Shown: one piece after another, positions 8,817-18,678 of the stretch
Layout of the letters: the number at the start of each line of letters is the position of its first letter
Position numbering within the stretch: the stretch's first letter is position 1
NCBI RefSeq assembly: GCF_000686945.1
Contig: NZ_KK366041.1
Location: 77,653 to 141,652, forward strand
DNA: 64,000 bases
Direction: 5' to 3'
From: Selenomonas sp. AE3005
GTDB lineage: Bacteria > Bacillota > Negativicutes > Selenomonadales > Selenomonadaceae
The notes under the pieces: model-generated
Databases searched by the model: none
What the model was told of the DNA's origin: nothing
The model's input: the letters and a program-made list of their open reading frames with translations, nothing else
Program-made: the position numbers and the translations under genes

Positions 8817-8982
8817 GATAAATCGCTCCTTTGCCCTAAATATAAGTGTAGTATATGAAAAAATGTTAATCGATTTATATATATTATGGCATATTATATA
8901 AAAAAATGTAAAATACGGGTTTTTGATATACTTATAGAGAAAAACTATGGAATAAAGCTATAACCGGCCAACATTCAAAAAT

Positions 8983-9028
8983 AAAGGTGCTGTGACGAAA
9001 TGGGAAATCATTACGTCACAGCACCTTT
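8983..9028 (-). terminator. Terminator of the BMP/histidine-kinase operon
   Basis: AAAGGTGCTGTGACG (8983-8997) pairs perfectly with CGTCACAGCACCTTT (9014-9028). On the minus strand it ends in TTTATTTTT, just after the kinase stop. Confidence 0.8.
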
Positions 9029-9031
9029 TAG

Positions 9032-11560
9032 CTATTGTTGATTGGCTGCGGCCGCTGCCGTCTGGCGGTAGTGGTCCATGATGTCTGCATGATGCTGCTG
9101 GAGGTAGTCCAGAGCCTGTTGCTTTTGGCTGGGGGATGAATCTTCTGCCAAATAGTCCTTGGCGGCCTGTTCCTGGTCTTTGGCCATCTGATTGAGACTG
9201 CGGCAGCCGATGGTCAGAGCGGCGGACTTCAGTGCGTGGATTTTTATACGGTAGTCATCCCAGTTGCCAGTGGCCAAATCTTCGTCCAGCCGCGCAATTT
9301 TGTCGGTGGATTGTTTGCTGAACATATCCAGTATTTGGTGGTAGATGGCCTCCATGTTGTTACAGTATTTCATGCCCAGTTCGCGGTCAATAAGCGGTGA
9401 GGGCAGTGTGTCTGCTGTCGTGGCTGGAGGAGCCTCTGAGGCAGGGGCGGGTGCAGGCGCTGCCATCGGCGGCAGGGCGGCCAGCGCCGGCTTTATCAGT
9501 TCTGCTGGCAGATAGCGGTGCAGCATGGCAGTGAGTTCATCACCGGTCATGGGTTTGCTGAGGTAGTTGTCAAAGCCTTCACTGAGGAATTTTTCCCGGG
9601 AACCCGAAAGGGCAGTGGCTGTCAACGCGATAAAGCGGGTGCTGCCGATGCCTTGCAGCTGTTTTGCTTTGTGCAGGGTTTCCACTCCGTCCATGCCAGG
9701 CATCATGTAGTCCAGCAGCACAACGTGGAACCTTTGTTTCTGTAGGGCTTCCAGGGCTTCTGCACCGCTATGGGCAATGGTTGTTTGCATCTGCGTTTCC
9801 TTGAGCAGGCTGTTGGCCACAAAGCAGTTCATATCGTTATCGTCAACGATGAGTACATGGGCGTCGGGGGCGATAAAGCTGGCCTGATGGCTTAGGTTGG
9901 TATCAAGGTCAGGCTGGTCATGGAGATTGAAAACACCAATCGGGTCAAAGGAGTGAACTTCCTGAGGCAGCTCGATGGTAAAAGTGCTGCCTTCGCCATA
10001 GGTGCTGTCTACATGAATGCTGCCATTCATAATGTTCAGCAGGCGATGGGTGATAGCCAGTCCCAGACCAGTGCCTTCAATCTTGCAGTTGCGTTTGATG
10101 TCAAGACGTTCAAAGACATGGAAAAGACGTTCTCTATCTTCCTCACGAATGCCAATGCCGGTATCGGTGATGGCAGCCCATAGGCGCAGGGTGCTTGCGC
10201 TGCGCTGGCCGCTAATGTCCAGTGTAACGGAGCCTGACGGTGTGTATTTTATGGCATTGTTCAGCAGGTTGATGAGAATCTGGCGCAGGCGGCCCGCATC
10301 ACCATAAAGTCCGTTGGGCAGATAGGGGTCAACGTGAATCTTGAAGGTCAGATTTTTGGCCTGGGCCCGCACGCCTACCAGAGTGCCGACTTCGCGCAGA
10401 ACCTGAGCCAGTTGATAATCCGTAGACACGATTTCTATGTGGCCGGACTCAATTTTTGAGAAGTCCAGAATTTCGTTGATGATGGTTAAAAGAGCTGCCG
10501 TAGCGGATTTGATGTTGCTGGCATACTGCCGGACTTCTGCAGGCAGATCCTGCCGCAGGATCATTTCGTTCATGCCGCTGATGGCGTTGATGGGGGTGCG
10601 TATTTCGTGGCTCATATTGGCCAGGAACTGGCTCTTGGCCTGATTGGCGGCGTCGGCAGCAAGACGCGCCTCGCGCAGTTCCTCCGTTTCGGCCACGCTT
10701 GTCTGGGCCATTAGCAGATAAATGCTCAGGCAGGCAAAGAGAATCAGCATAAAGGAAAAGAGGAAGAACACCCGCTGATAGATGCTGGTAATATGACCGG
10801 CCACTGCTGACCAGGGCATATAGCCAATTAGGGAGAAGTCGGTCTGGGGAAGGTCTGCACCAAAGACGAAGAATTTTCCCTCGGCTCCTTCGGTATAGAC
10901 GGCAGCAGCTTTGCTGCGCTGCAGGCGGCGGTGAACCTCCCGCATACCCTCCTGAATCGTTTTATCGGCCCAGAATTTTGTATCATCAGTGGTGAAGTTT
11001 TCGTAGGGTACTGCCAAGGTGCCGTCGCGGTATTGGATGATGACATGGGTAAAGGCATCATAATCGGAAAGGGCAAACAGCTGGGGCAGGATTTCCAGCG
11101 GATATACCTGATAGAGAACATAGCGGACATTGTCACCGTAAAAGACCGGTGTGCCGAGCAGAATGCCGATTTCGGGATTGTAGTCAATGATGGTGTTGCC
11201 ATGGAAGGCCAGCTGCAGGCGGGGAAAGGAATCCCTGTCCAGGTATCTTCCCATGGTATGATGCTGGAAGTCGATGAGACCCGCTTGCCCCTGGGGATTT
11301 TGCTGGACAAGCATCTGCAGTACAGCCTCTTTGTCCTGTTCGTGCGTGGATAAATGGTTGGCGGCCGTCTGCAGCGGCGTCATAAAACGGCGGAAACGTT
11401 CACCGGCCAGCAGGGAGAGGTCTTCGGTCTGGCGCGACACGGAATGCTCAGCGGCATTGTTGAGCATATTCACAATGCGTTGCTGTATGAAGATTCCTGC
11501 AAGAAAAATTAAAAAAAGCATCATTGAAATTGTGATCAGCATTTTTTTGCGATTATTCAA
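9032..11560 (-). CDS. Hybrid sensor histidine kinase (HisKA-HATPase-REC-HPt)
   Basis: 842 residues. A membrane helix at 7-26, an extracytoplasmic sensor of about 235 residues, and a second helix near 263-286 are followed by the kinase core with SHEIRTP (H318), N-box INLLNNAIKYT near 430 and GTGLGLAI near 497. A receiver follows with phospho-acceptor D617 (VLLDYMMPG), then a Pro/Ala linker and an HPt domain (H775 in IHALKSA). Its start overlaps the end of the upstream BMP-protein gene by 8 nt, so translation is coupled, and the periplasmic protein probably feeds the sensor its ligand state. No DNA-binding response regulator is in the window; the HPt must pass the phosphate to one elsewhere. 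Confidence 0.92.
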   Translation of the reverse strand: MNNRKKMLITISMMLFLIFLAGIFIQQRIVNMLNNAAEHSVSRQTEDLSLLAGERFRRFMTPLQTAANHLSTHEQDKEAVLQMLVQQNPQGQAGLIDFQHHTMGRYLDRDSFPRLQLAFHGNTIIDYNPEIGILLGTPVFYGDNVRYVLYQVYPLEILPQLFALSDYDAFTHVIIQYRDGTLAVPYENFTTDDTKFWADKTIQEGMREVHRRLQRSKAAAVYTEGAEGKFFVFGADLPQTDFSLIGYMPWSAVAGHITSIYQRVFFLFSFMLILFACLSIYLLMAQTSVAETEELREARLAADAANQAKSQFLANMSHEIRTPINAISGMNEMILRQDLPAEVRQYASNIKSATAALLTIINEILDFSKIESGHIEIVSTDYQLAQVLREVGTLVGVRAQAKNLTFKIHVDPYLPNGLYGDAGRLRQILINLLNNAIKYTPSGSVTLDISGQRSASTLRLWAAITDTGIGIREEDRERLFHVFERLDIKRNCKIEGTGLGLAITHRLLNIMNGSIHVDSTYGEGSTFTIELPQEVHSFDPIGVFNLHDQPDLDTNLSHQASFIAPDAHVLIVDDNDMNCFVANSLLKETQMQTTIAHSGAEALEALQKQRFHVVLLDYMMPGMDGVETLHKAKQLQGIGSTRFIALTATALSGSREKFLSEGFDNYLSKPMTGDELTAMLHRYLPAELIKPALAALPPMAAPAPAPASEAPPATTADTLPSPLIDRELGMKYCNNMEAIYHQILDMFSKQSTDKIARLDEDLATGNWDDYRIKIHALKSAALTIGCRSLNQMAKDQEQAAKDYLAEDSSPSQKQQALDYLQQHHADIMDHYRQTAAAAANQQ

Positions 11561-12671
11561 GAATCTCCACCCCCTTTACCAGCCAGTCCATGTGCTGCAG
11601 CAGGCGGTCATCCCGGATGGCTTCATCCGGACGGCAGCGCAGGTTGCCCTGCCGGTCGTAGATTTCGCCGGCAAAGACGAAACGGCCGTCCAGCATCTTT
11701 TTCTTTATCTGGTCAAGTTGTGTTTTTTGTTCGTCGGTGACAGCAGGGGAAAAGTCGCAAAGTTCCACAAAGCCGGCCTCCATGCCCATCCATTGCTTAT
11801 CCACGAAGTTTAGTTCGCCCTTGAGATAGCGGCTGATGATGTTCTCGTAGTAGCGGTCCCAGTTGCAGATAACTGAGGTCAGAGCATGGCTGGAGCGCCA
11901 GCTGTGCTTGCCTAAATCTTCGTAATAACCAATGTAATCGATGCCGAGCTTTTCGGCCACATCAGCAGCTGCAGGTTCGTCCTGATGGTATGTGAGGATG
12001 TCGGCCCCGGCTTCTTCAATCAGGCGGCGTGCTTCCTGTGCTTCTTTTTCTTCGTCCTGCCAGCTGCCTGTCCACATGACTACAACCCTGGCATCAGGAT
12101 TTGTTTGCTTTACTCCCAGCGTGAAAGCGTTGATGCCGCGGTTGACTTCGGAGTTTTTCATGGCCGCCACGTAGCCAATCACGTTGCTCTTGGTGCGCAT
12201 TCCGGCCAGTGCGCCAGCCAGATAACGCCCCTGATACATACGCACGAAATAGGAGGTCATATTGCGGGCGTGACATTCAGCGGAGTTGGTGGCAAAGGCA
12301 ATATGGGGATACTCGTGGACGAGTTTTTGGGCTTCCTGCGAGTAGGAGTAACTGGCCAGGAAAATCATGCCGGCACCATCATTGGCGAGTTCACGAACGG
12401 CCTGGGTGCAGGCACCATCGCCGATAATACGCTCTTTGGTAATGAGTTTGAGGCCCATGGCAGCACAGGCCTTGCGGATACCGCGGTACTGAGGAGCGTT
12501 CCAGCCCTCTTCGTCAATGCCACCCAACAGGACAATACCGGCTTTGGGCTGGGGCTGGTCGAAGGTGCTGCTGGAAAAAATCCAGCAGGCGGCAACCAAT
12601 ACGATTAAGATAAAGCTGACAATGAGCCGGGTAGCCCATTGGGATAATCTGTGATGCAGCCAAAAATTCAT
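11553..12671 (-). CDS. BMP/PnrA-type substrate-binding lipoprotein
   Basis: 373 residues from ATG 12671, which has GGGAGG 6 nt upstream; an in-frame ATG at 12731 lacks one. A membrane segment at about 15-33 ends in VAAC, a possible lipobox. The rest is the basic-membrane-protein fold: GIVLLGGIDEEGWN, MIFLASYSYSQEA, GALAGMRTKSNVIGYV and GADILTYHQDE. Family members bind purine nucleosides or similar ligands, usually beside an ABC transporter. Here there is none; the partner is the overlapping hybrid kinase, suggesting a ligand-sensing role. The ligand is unknown. Confidence 0.85.
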   Translation of the reverse strand: MNFWLHHRLSQWATRLIVSFILIVLVAACWIFSSSTFDQPQPKAGIVLLGGIDEEGWNAPQYRGIRKACAAMGLKLITKERIIGDGACTQAVRELANDGAGMIFLASYSYSQEAQKLVHEYPHIAFATNSAECHARNMTSYFVRMYQGRYLAGALAGMRTKSNVIGYVAAMKNSEVNRGINAFTLGVKQTNPDARVVVMWTGSWQDEEKEAQEARRLIEEAGADILTYHQDEPAAADVAEKLGIDYIGYYEDLGKHSWRSSHALTSVICNWDRYYENIISRYLKGELNFVDKQWMGMEAGFVELCDFSPAVTDEQKTQLDQIKKKMLDGRFVFAGEIYDRQGNLRCRPDEAIRDDRLLQHMDWLVKGVEILE

Positions 12672-12881
12672 ACCGTTACCTCCCATCCATGGAAAAAGAT
12701 TGAAAATTTTACCTAATTGTAATTTTAACAAAAATATTGCAGGAAATCTATACTTAGATGGAAAAGTAGTGATAAAATGATAAAATAGCAGTAAAGAATA
12801 AGATTTGCAATTTATTGGCGGCTTTTATGTGAGATTGTCTATGAATAAAGGGAATAGCAGCTCAGAAGGCGAGGGATGTGA

Positions 12882-14201
12882 ATGGAGTATTTATTGGCGT
12901 TAATGATGGTTCTTTTGCAGTTTTCTGGTGTTTGGCTTCGTTATCTGCCTTTTGCGAAAACAGTTACCGTTATTCAGCGGCGTAAATTGGTGCAGCTGGC
13001 AGTGGGCTGGGGCATTTTAGCTTTTGGTATCTATGCGGTTCTTATGAGTATGTATGGCGGGGAAGTTCTGCGTTTTAAGCTGCTGGTGGCTTTTGGCTGG
13101 TTGCCGTTCTTCCTTATTGCCTATTATTGTATTCCAAGGGACTTTGTGCAGCATTTGTATGTGCTCGGCATGCAGAGCCTGTATGCGGTGCTCTTGCATA
13201 CTATCAGTGGTTTTGTCGTGGGAGCGGTACTCGCGGCTGAATATGGTGAACGTGTGCATATGCTCGCTGTAATCTGTTGTTATCTCGTGTTATTTACGCT
13301 GCTGATTCCCTTGGAACGCCGCTGGTTCAGTACGTTGGTACCGGCACAGCGATTTTTCCAATTCCGGCATCTGGGCCTATATGTTGCCTTGATGCCGATG
13401 GTGGTTCTGTTTGCGTATGCATTGCCCTGGCTGGATGGCCAGCTTTATCACAGCGTGCCTGAGCGAGTGGGACGACTGGCACTGCCCATATTGTTCTTCC
13501 TGGTTTTCCGGCTGGTGTTAGACGCTGCCCATCAGATGTCTAAGCATATGGTAGAAATCAACCGCAACAATCTGCTGGCTCAGCAGCTTTATTCCCTGAG
13601 AGAGTACACGCGCCTGACGGAGGAACGTCGTCAGACATTGCGGGTGCTGCGTCATGATATGCGCCATTATAACCGTTTGCTGGGTGCATTGCTGGACAGC
13701 GGACGCATCAGTGAAGCAAAGGAATTGGTGGAAAAACAGGCGGTGGAGCTTGAACGCACGACAATTCGCGAATTTTGCGCCAATGACCTCATCAATGCGA
13801 CGCTGTCGATTTATCATTATCACTTGAGCAATCTGGAAATTCCGTTGCAACAGAAAATCAGCTTGCCTAAGGAGATGGCCGGCATGGATACGGATGTGGC
13901 TATCGTTCTGTCGAATCTGTTGGAAAATGCCCTGCATGCCAGCATGAAACAGTCGGTCATAAATCGTGAGGTTAAGGTGTCGGCTCAATATGAGGGAGGA
14001 AGTTTTGTACTGTCGGTGGCTAATCGTTTCGAGGAACAGCTGCTCTTAGACCGCGACGGCCTGCCCTACAACGAAGATCCTGGGCATGGTACGGGAATGA
14101 TAGCATTGCGGGCCTTTATCCGCAAGTACAAGGCTCAATGTGAATTTTCCCAAAAGGATGGCTGGGTTACAGTGATACTTAATTGGCAGGGGGAGGATTA
14201 G
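12882..14201 (+). CDS. GHKL-type sensor histidine kinase
   Basis: 439 residues, with about six membrane helices in residues 1-215 and then a cytoplasmic kinase. The DHp helix carries LRVLRHDMRHYNRLL (phospho-His near 260), and the ATPase domain has VLSNLLENALHAS near 345 and GHGTGMIAL near 408. This is the AgrC/DcuS-like HATPase_c_5 layout, in which partners are normally LytTR regulators. None is adjacent. It is transcribed divergently from the BMP/kinase operon across a 210-bp gap, and the next gene begins within 10 nt of its stop. Confidence 0.85.
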   Translation: MEYLLALMMVLLQFSGVWLRYLPFAKTVTVIQRRKLVQLAVGWGILAFGIYAVLMSMYGGEVLRFKLLVAFGWLPFFLIAYYCIPRDFVQHLYVLGMQSLYAVLLHTISGFVVGAVLAAEYGERVHMLAVICCYLVLFTLLIPLERRWFSTLVPAQRFFQFRHLGLYVALMPMVVLFAYALPWLDGQLYHSVPERVGRLALPILFFLVFRLVLDAAHQMSKHMVEINRNNLLAQQLYSLREYTRLTEERRQTLRVLRHDMRHYNRLLGALLDSGRISEAKELVEKQAVELERTTIREFCANDLINATLSIYHYHLSNLEIPLQQKISLPKEMAGMDTDVAIVLSNLLENALHASMKQSVINREVKVSAQYEGGSFVLSVANRFEEQLLLDRDGLPYNEDPGHGTGMIALRAFIRKYKAQCEFSQKDGWVTVILNWQGED

Positions 14202-14208
14202 TACGGTA

Positions 14209-14979
14209 ATTTACTATTATTCGACAACAGGGAACTCTTTATACGTGGCCAGAGAATTGCAAAAGGCTATACCGGATGCTGAGATAGAATCCATATCAGA
14301 GGCCCTTCGGAAAGATAAAATGGTGGTTAATGCCGAGTGCGTGGGTTTTGTATTTCCCATGCACTATTTTGGCCTGCCGATACAGGTGGAGGAGTTCTTG
14401 CAAAAACTCACAATACTGGAATCTCCTTATATCTTTGCCATAGCTACCTGTGGTGTTCCCTATTGGGGCAGGCCGTTTATGGATGCAGAAAAGATACTTA
14501 AAGAGAAGAATTGCAGCCTGCACGCCTCGTGGTATGTGCGGTTGGTGTCTAATTATATTCCTTACCGGGATATTGCTGCCGATTGGCGGATAAATATCCG
14601 GGCATGGCTGGCTAAAGGCAAGCTGCAGCGCATCGCCAAGGCCGTAAATAACCGGGAGGCCCATAGTACATGGCAGCTGCTGAAGAACTTTTGTGGCCGA
14701 TATCATGATAAATGGCTGGCAGGCCAGAAGGAAATTGATAATAACTTCCTGTGCGATACGGAGAAATGTACTGCCTGCGGTTTGTGTGAGCGTATCTGTC
14801 CCAGAGAAAATATTAAACGGCCAGCGGGAAGTCCGGTTTGGCAGCATCATTGTGTGGAGTGCCTGGGGTGCCTGCATATATGCCCGGCCAGGGCAATAGA
14901 ATACGGAGAGATTACCAAAGGGCGCAAACGGTACCGGCATAAGGCGGTAAAGCCGGTAGATTTGTTGCGTAAGGGCTGA
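14209..14979 (+). CDS. EFR1-type flavodoxin/ferredoxin fusion, non-canonical start
   Basis: Translation from 14209 gives IYYYSTTGNSLYVAREL, the FMN-phosphate-binding start of EFR1 proteins. Two 4Fe-4S motifs lie at the C-terminus (CTACGLCERICPRE and CVECLGCLHICPARAIEYG). The first ordinary start codon is GTG 14245, which would remove the STTGNS loop, and an in-frame stop at 14173 leaves only ATT or GTA codons before it. GGGGGAGG at 14189-14196 fits a start near 14206-14209. So translation may begin at a rare codon coupled to the preceding kinase gene, or the base call there is wrong. It is an electron-transfer protein with unknown partner. Confidence 0.75.
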   Translation: MYYYSTTGNSLYVARELQKAIPDAEIESISEALRKDKMVVNAECVGFVFPMHYFGLPIQVEEFLQKLTILESPYIFAIATCGVPYWGRPFMDAEKILKEKNCSLHASWYVRLVSNYIPYRDIAADWRINIRAWLAKGKLQRIAKAVNNREAHSTWQLLKNFCGRYHDKWLAGQKEIDNNFLCDTEKCTACGLCERICPRENIKRPAGSPVWQHHCVECLGCLHICPARAIEYGEITKGRKRYRHKAVKPVDLLRKG

Positions 14980-14998
14980 GACCCGCAAGGAGATTGAC

Positions 14999-17170
14999 AT
15001 GGATGAAAATGAGTTTGAGCTTTTAGCTGGGCTTAATAAGGCGCAGCTGGAGGCTGTTACAGAGACGGAAGGCTATGTACGGGTGCTGGCCGGGGCTGGT
15101 TCCGGCAAGACAAGAGCACTGAGTCATAGATTTGCCTACTTGGTAAACGAAATCGGCATTATGCCGGGGAATATCCTATGTGTGACCTTTACCAATAAAT
15201 CGGCTGCGGAAATGCGGAAACGAATTCATTTGCTTACGGGGGATAATGATACAGGCTACATCAATACGTTCCATGGCTTTTGCGTGTCCGTACTGCAGGA
15301 AGACAGCTATGCCGTACAGTATCCCAAAAGCTTTCTAGTGCTCGATAACAGCGATATCGATGCCATGCTGAAAAATATCTACGAGGAAAGAAATCTTTCC
15401 CTGCGGGATATGACCTTTGCCAAGGCCCGGGATATGATAGAGGTACGGAAGATTTTCACCGAGCCGGAATACTATCAGGACATGATTGCCATGTCGCAGG
15501 AGGCCATCAAGGAAAAGTACGAAAGAGCTGTGGAGCCTGGTGATATTATCTTCTATGGGTATCTGTATCAGGAGAAGAAGTGCTTTGGCCTCGATTACAA
15601 TGACCTCATCAAATTCACGCTGTATATTTTTGAGCAGAAAGAAGATTTGCGGCTGAAATGGCAGCAGCGGCTGGAATACATCATGATTGATGAATTTCAG
15701 GATATTGATGAGTTGCAGTACCGTCTGATGAAGATTTTATGCGGCTATCATAAGAATCTCTTTGTCGTAGGTGATCCCGACCAGACCATTTATACATGGC
15801 GTGGGGCAAATATCCGTTATTTGCAGAACTTTGACCAGGAGTTCAAGCCTTGCAAGACCATATATATGATGGAAAACTATCGTTCTACGCCGGAGATTCT
15901 GGCTGCAGCCAACGATCTGATTGCCCATAACCGTTACCGGATAGAGAAAAATCTGGTGCCAACGCTGCCCAATGGTGAATCTGTCCTGTGTTCCAGTAAT
16001 GAATCGCCGGAAAAAGAGGCCAGGTGGATTGCACAGGAGATTGAAAAGCTGCATGAAAAGGATGTGCCTTATAGGGATATCGCGATTTTATATCGAGCAC
16101 ATTACCTGACGCGTTCGCTGGAAGAAGTATTTATGAAGGAGGAACTCCCGTATACGCTCTATAGCGGCATAAATTTCTTTGACCGCAAGGAAATCAAGGA
16201 TGCCTTGTCCTACCTGCGTATGATTGCCTACCGGGATGACCTGTCTTTTCAGCGGATAGCCAATGTCCCCAAGCGTAACCTGGGGGAGCGGCGGATGGCC
16301 TTTTTGCAGGAATATGCTGAGCAGAATAAGTGCAGCCTTTATGATGCCTTAAAAACAAACCTTGACCATGAACTGATTAAAGGAACTAAAGCAAATCGCT
16401 TTGTGGAGCTTGTCGAGGAATTTTCGGCAGCATATAGCGGCCGGCCGGTATCGGAAGTGCTATCTGCGTTATTAGATGCCAGCGGCTATGAGGAAATGCT
16501 GCGCACGGAAGGCAGTCAGGAGCGGCTGGATAATCTGGCGGAGCTGAAACAGGCCATCTATGAGTATGAAACTTCCTGCGGGGAAGAAACCATGCTGGAG
16601 CACTATCTGTCCCGCGTGGCACTTCTTACCAATAGTGATACTGCTGAGCAGGGAGATAAGATAAAGCTGATGACCGTTCACGCAGCTAAAGGATTGGAGT
16701 TTCCCTATGTGATTATCTGCGGACTTAATGAAGGAATATTTCCTTCCAGAAAAACCAGAACGAAAGAGGCCATGGAAGAAGAACGGCGTCTGGCCTTTGT
16801 GGCCGTTACACGGGCACAGAAAAGGCTCTATCTGTCGGCAGCCTCTGGCTTGAATTTTGATGATTCCTTAAGATACCCCTCCAGATTCCTGTTGGAGATT
16901 GATGATAAACTGCTGGAATATGCAAAGCCCGTTGCCGAAAGTATGCAAAAAGATGCCTGGAATTACATCCGGGGGATGGAAAAACGGATGGAGCAGGGGC
17001 AGATTGTAAAAAAAGCAGCGTTTGCTAAAGGCGATAAGGTTTTGCATCGTATCATGGGTGAGGGAGAAATATTGGATATCAACATGGATAAGGGTGCCTA
17101 TGTCATAAAGTTTGACGATATTGAAACGCCCAGGGAAATATCCTTTAAGGCCAAACTGGAGAAGTTATAG
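14999..17170 (+). CDS. UvrD/PcrA-type superfamily 1A DNA helicase
   Basis: 723 residues, the PcrA/UvrD size. Motifs appear in order: LNKAQLEAV (Q-motif region), GAGSGKT (Ia/Walker A, near 32), NTFHGFC, DEFQDI (Walker B, near 228), GDPDQTIYTWRGA (III), TVHAAKGLEFPYVI (V) and LAFVAVTRAQKRLYLS (VI). The tail FAKGDKVLHRIMGEGEIL is the PcrA C-terminal Tudor-like domain. It unwinds 3'-5' in repair or replication restart, and on plasmids can help rolling-circle or theta replication. CAAGGAGA precedes ATG 14999 at a good distance. Confidence 0.92.
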   Translation: MDENEFELLAGLNKAQLEAVTETEGYVRVLAGAGSGKTRALSHRFAYLVNEIGIMPGNILCVTFTNKSAAEMRKRIHLLTGDNDTGYINTFHGFCVSVLQEDSYAVQYPKSFLVLDNSDIDAMLKNIYEERNLSLRDMTFAKARDMIEVRKIFTEPEYYQDMIAMSQEAIKEKYERAVEPGDIIFYGYLYQEKKCFGLDYNDLIKFTLYIFEQKEDLRLKWQQRLEYIMIDEFQDIDELQYRLMKILCGYHKNLFVVGDPDQTIYTWRGANIRYLQNFDQEFKPCKTIYMMENYRSTPEILAAANDLIAHNRYRIEKNLVPTLPNGESVLCSSNESPEKEARWIAQEIEKLHEKDVPYRDIAILYRAHYLTRSLEEVFMKEELPYTLYSGINFFDRKEIKDALSYLRMIAYRDDLSFQRIANVPKRNLGERRMAFLQEYAEQNKCSLYDALKTNLDHELIKGTKANRFVELVEEFSAAYSGRPVSEVLSALLDASGYEEMLRTEGSQERLDNLAELKQAIYEYETSCGEETMLEHYLSRVALLTNSDTAEQGDKIKLMTVHAAKGLEFPYVIICGLNEGIFPSRKTRTKEAMEEERRLAFVAVTRAQKRLYLSAASGLNFDDSLRYPSRFLLEIDDKLLEYAKPVAESMQKDAWNYIRGMEKRMEQGQIVKKAAFAKGDKVLHRIMGEGEILDINMDKGAYVIKFDDIETPREISFKAKLEKL

Positions 17171-17360
17171 TTCCCAAAATAGATGAAATCGAATCCACGG
17201 CAGATTACGTTGGTATGTGCCAGCTGAACGTGCGGAAGGGAAAGCCGCCGTATTTCGGACAGCCTTTATTTGCCAGGAAAATCTTTTTCCTCAGGGCAGG
17301 TTTTGGTAAAATAAAACTAAGAATATTTTAGGAAAAGTTATATTGAGAGGAGAGTTTACA

Positions 17361-17978
17361 ATGAAAGTCATGATGGTCAATGGTTCACCGCATCCACAGG
17401 GGAACACGGCAATGGCTTTGCAGGAAATGCAGAAAGTCTTTGCAGAAAACGGTGTAGAAGTCGAATTGGTTCATGTGGGCAATAAAGCAATTCGCGGCTG
17501 CATAGGCTGTCGGGCCTGTGCACAGAAAGGAAAATGTGTGTTTGACGATATCGTCAATGAAACGGCACCACTATTTGCCGAATGTGATGGTCTGGTCGTG
17601 GGCAGTCCTGTTTATTACGCTGCAGCAAATGCTACCTTGGTCGCTTACTTGACGCGCTTGTTTTTCAGTACCGGTTTTGACAAGACGATGAAAGTGGGAG
17701 CAAGCGTGGTTGTGGCCCGGCGTGGCGGTTTGTCGGCAACTTTTGATGAACTCAATAAGTTCTTTACCATCTCGGGCATGCCCATTGCCGCCAGTCAATA
17801 CTGGAACAGCGTTCATGGCGGAGCGCCGGGAGAAGCCGCGCAGGATATTGAAGGCATGCAGACCATGCGGACGTTGGCGCGTAATATGACCTTCCTGATG
17901 AAGAGCATTCAACTGGGCAAGGAAAAGTTTGGCCTGCCAGAGAAAGAGCCGTGGCAAGCCACTAACTTTATCCGGTGA
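17361..17978 (+). CDS. NADPH-dependent FMN reductase / flavodoxin-family protein
   Basis: 205 residues from ATG 17361 (GAGGAGA 9 nt upstream). MVNGSPHPQGNT (residues 5-16) is the flavin-phosphate loop, CIGCRACAQKGKC near 45 is the iron-sulfur-flavoprotein-like cysteine pattern, and VVGSPVYYAAANATLVAYLTRLF near 80 is the second flavin contact. It probably reduces quinones, nitro compounds or similar with NAD(P)H. A 41-codon fragment of a second copy survives at 20867-20989. Confidence 0.85.
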   Translation: MKVMMVNGSPHPQGNTAMALQEMQKVFAENGVEVELVHVGNKAIRGCIGCRACAQKGKCVFDDIVNETAPLFAECDGLVVGSPVYYAAANATLVAYLTRLFFSTGFDKTMKVGASVVVARRGGLSATFDELNKFFTISGMPIAASQYWNSVHGGAPGEAAQDIEGMQTMRTLARNMTFLMKSIQLGKEKFGLPEKEPWQATNFIR

Positions 17979-18130
17979 TTACCCTGCATATGGGATTTGA
18001 CTCGCTGCGGGATAAATTTGTCTTCGATATTTTTCATCAGACTTATCCGCATAGCGGATGAGGAGCAATTTTTATTACTTGACACTGGATTTACAATATG
18101 CTATTGTAAATTCATCAATAGTGGCAAAGG

Positions 18131-18167
18131 AGCCCAGGCGAAATATAGATTCGTCTGGGCTTTTTTA
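18131..18167 (+). terminator. Intrinsic terminator
   Basis: AGCCCAGGCGAA (18131-18142) pairs with TTCGTCTGGGCT (18150-18161, one G-T wobble) and is followed by TTTTTATA. The 17979-18282 gap holds this and a short hairpin (TCCTAAATCA..GGTTTAGGA) but no supported gene. Confidence 0.7.
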
Positions 18168-18282
18168 TACCCTTGGATAGCTGCTGTTGGTAGTATATTG
18201 GTATTGCAGGACAAAGGTGTCCTAAATCATTGATTTGTGGTTTAGGATGCCTTTTCTTGCATTTTACGAGGGGGAAGAAAAA

Positions 18283-18678
18283 ATGATTACATTTCCGTTG
18301 TTTACTGAATTAGAAAAACACCGTGATGAGGCCAATGAAAATTTCCATCGCAATATCAGGCCACAGCTGGTTGAACGGCTCAAAGCCTTTGGTTTTACGA
18401 GCATTAGCGAAGATGTTACGGGTATTATGCAGCTGCAGGAAAAGTCAACCAAGAATAAATATGTTCTGGCTATCTGCAATTACGAAATCACAATTCATTT
18501 CGAGCATATAAAAACAGGAGAGCAGTTACTGATTTGTTCTATAAGCAATTTTGAACTGAGTGCACATGTGATTATGGATATAATTATTGACTCCATAGAC
18601 AGTTGGCTGCAGTATGGGGAGATTTATGATTACAAGGCTGCACAGAATCTGACGGAAAGAGCAAAGAAAAGACGGTAA
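18283..18678 (+). CDS. Hypothetical protein, 131 aa
   Basis: ATG 18283 has GAGGGGGAAG 6 nt upstream; earlier in-frame ATGs do not. Soluble, mixed alpha/beta by eye, starting MITFPLFTELEKHRDEANENF and ending with basic NLTERAKKRR. No recognisable motif. A hairpin with a T-run follows its stop at once, so it is a single-gene unit between two terminators. Confidence 0.6.
   Translation: MITFPLFTELEKHRDEANENFHRNIRPQLVERLKAFGFTSISEDVTGIMQLQEKSTKNKYVLAICNYEITIHFEHIKTGEQLLICSISNFELSAHVIMDIIIDSIDSWLQYGEIYDYKAAQNLTERAKKRR

Noticed and set aside
8983..9028. Riboswitch-like leader at the BMP/kinase locus
   Set aside because: It is downstream of the kinase stop and is a simple perfect stem with a T-run, so a terminator.
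17997..18233. 78-codon plus-strand frame
   Set aside because: Runs through an intrinsic terminator and has no ribosome site.
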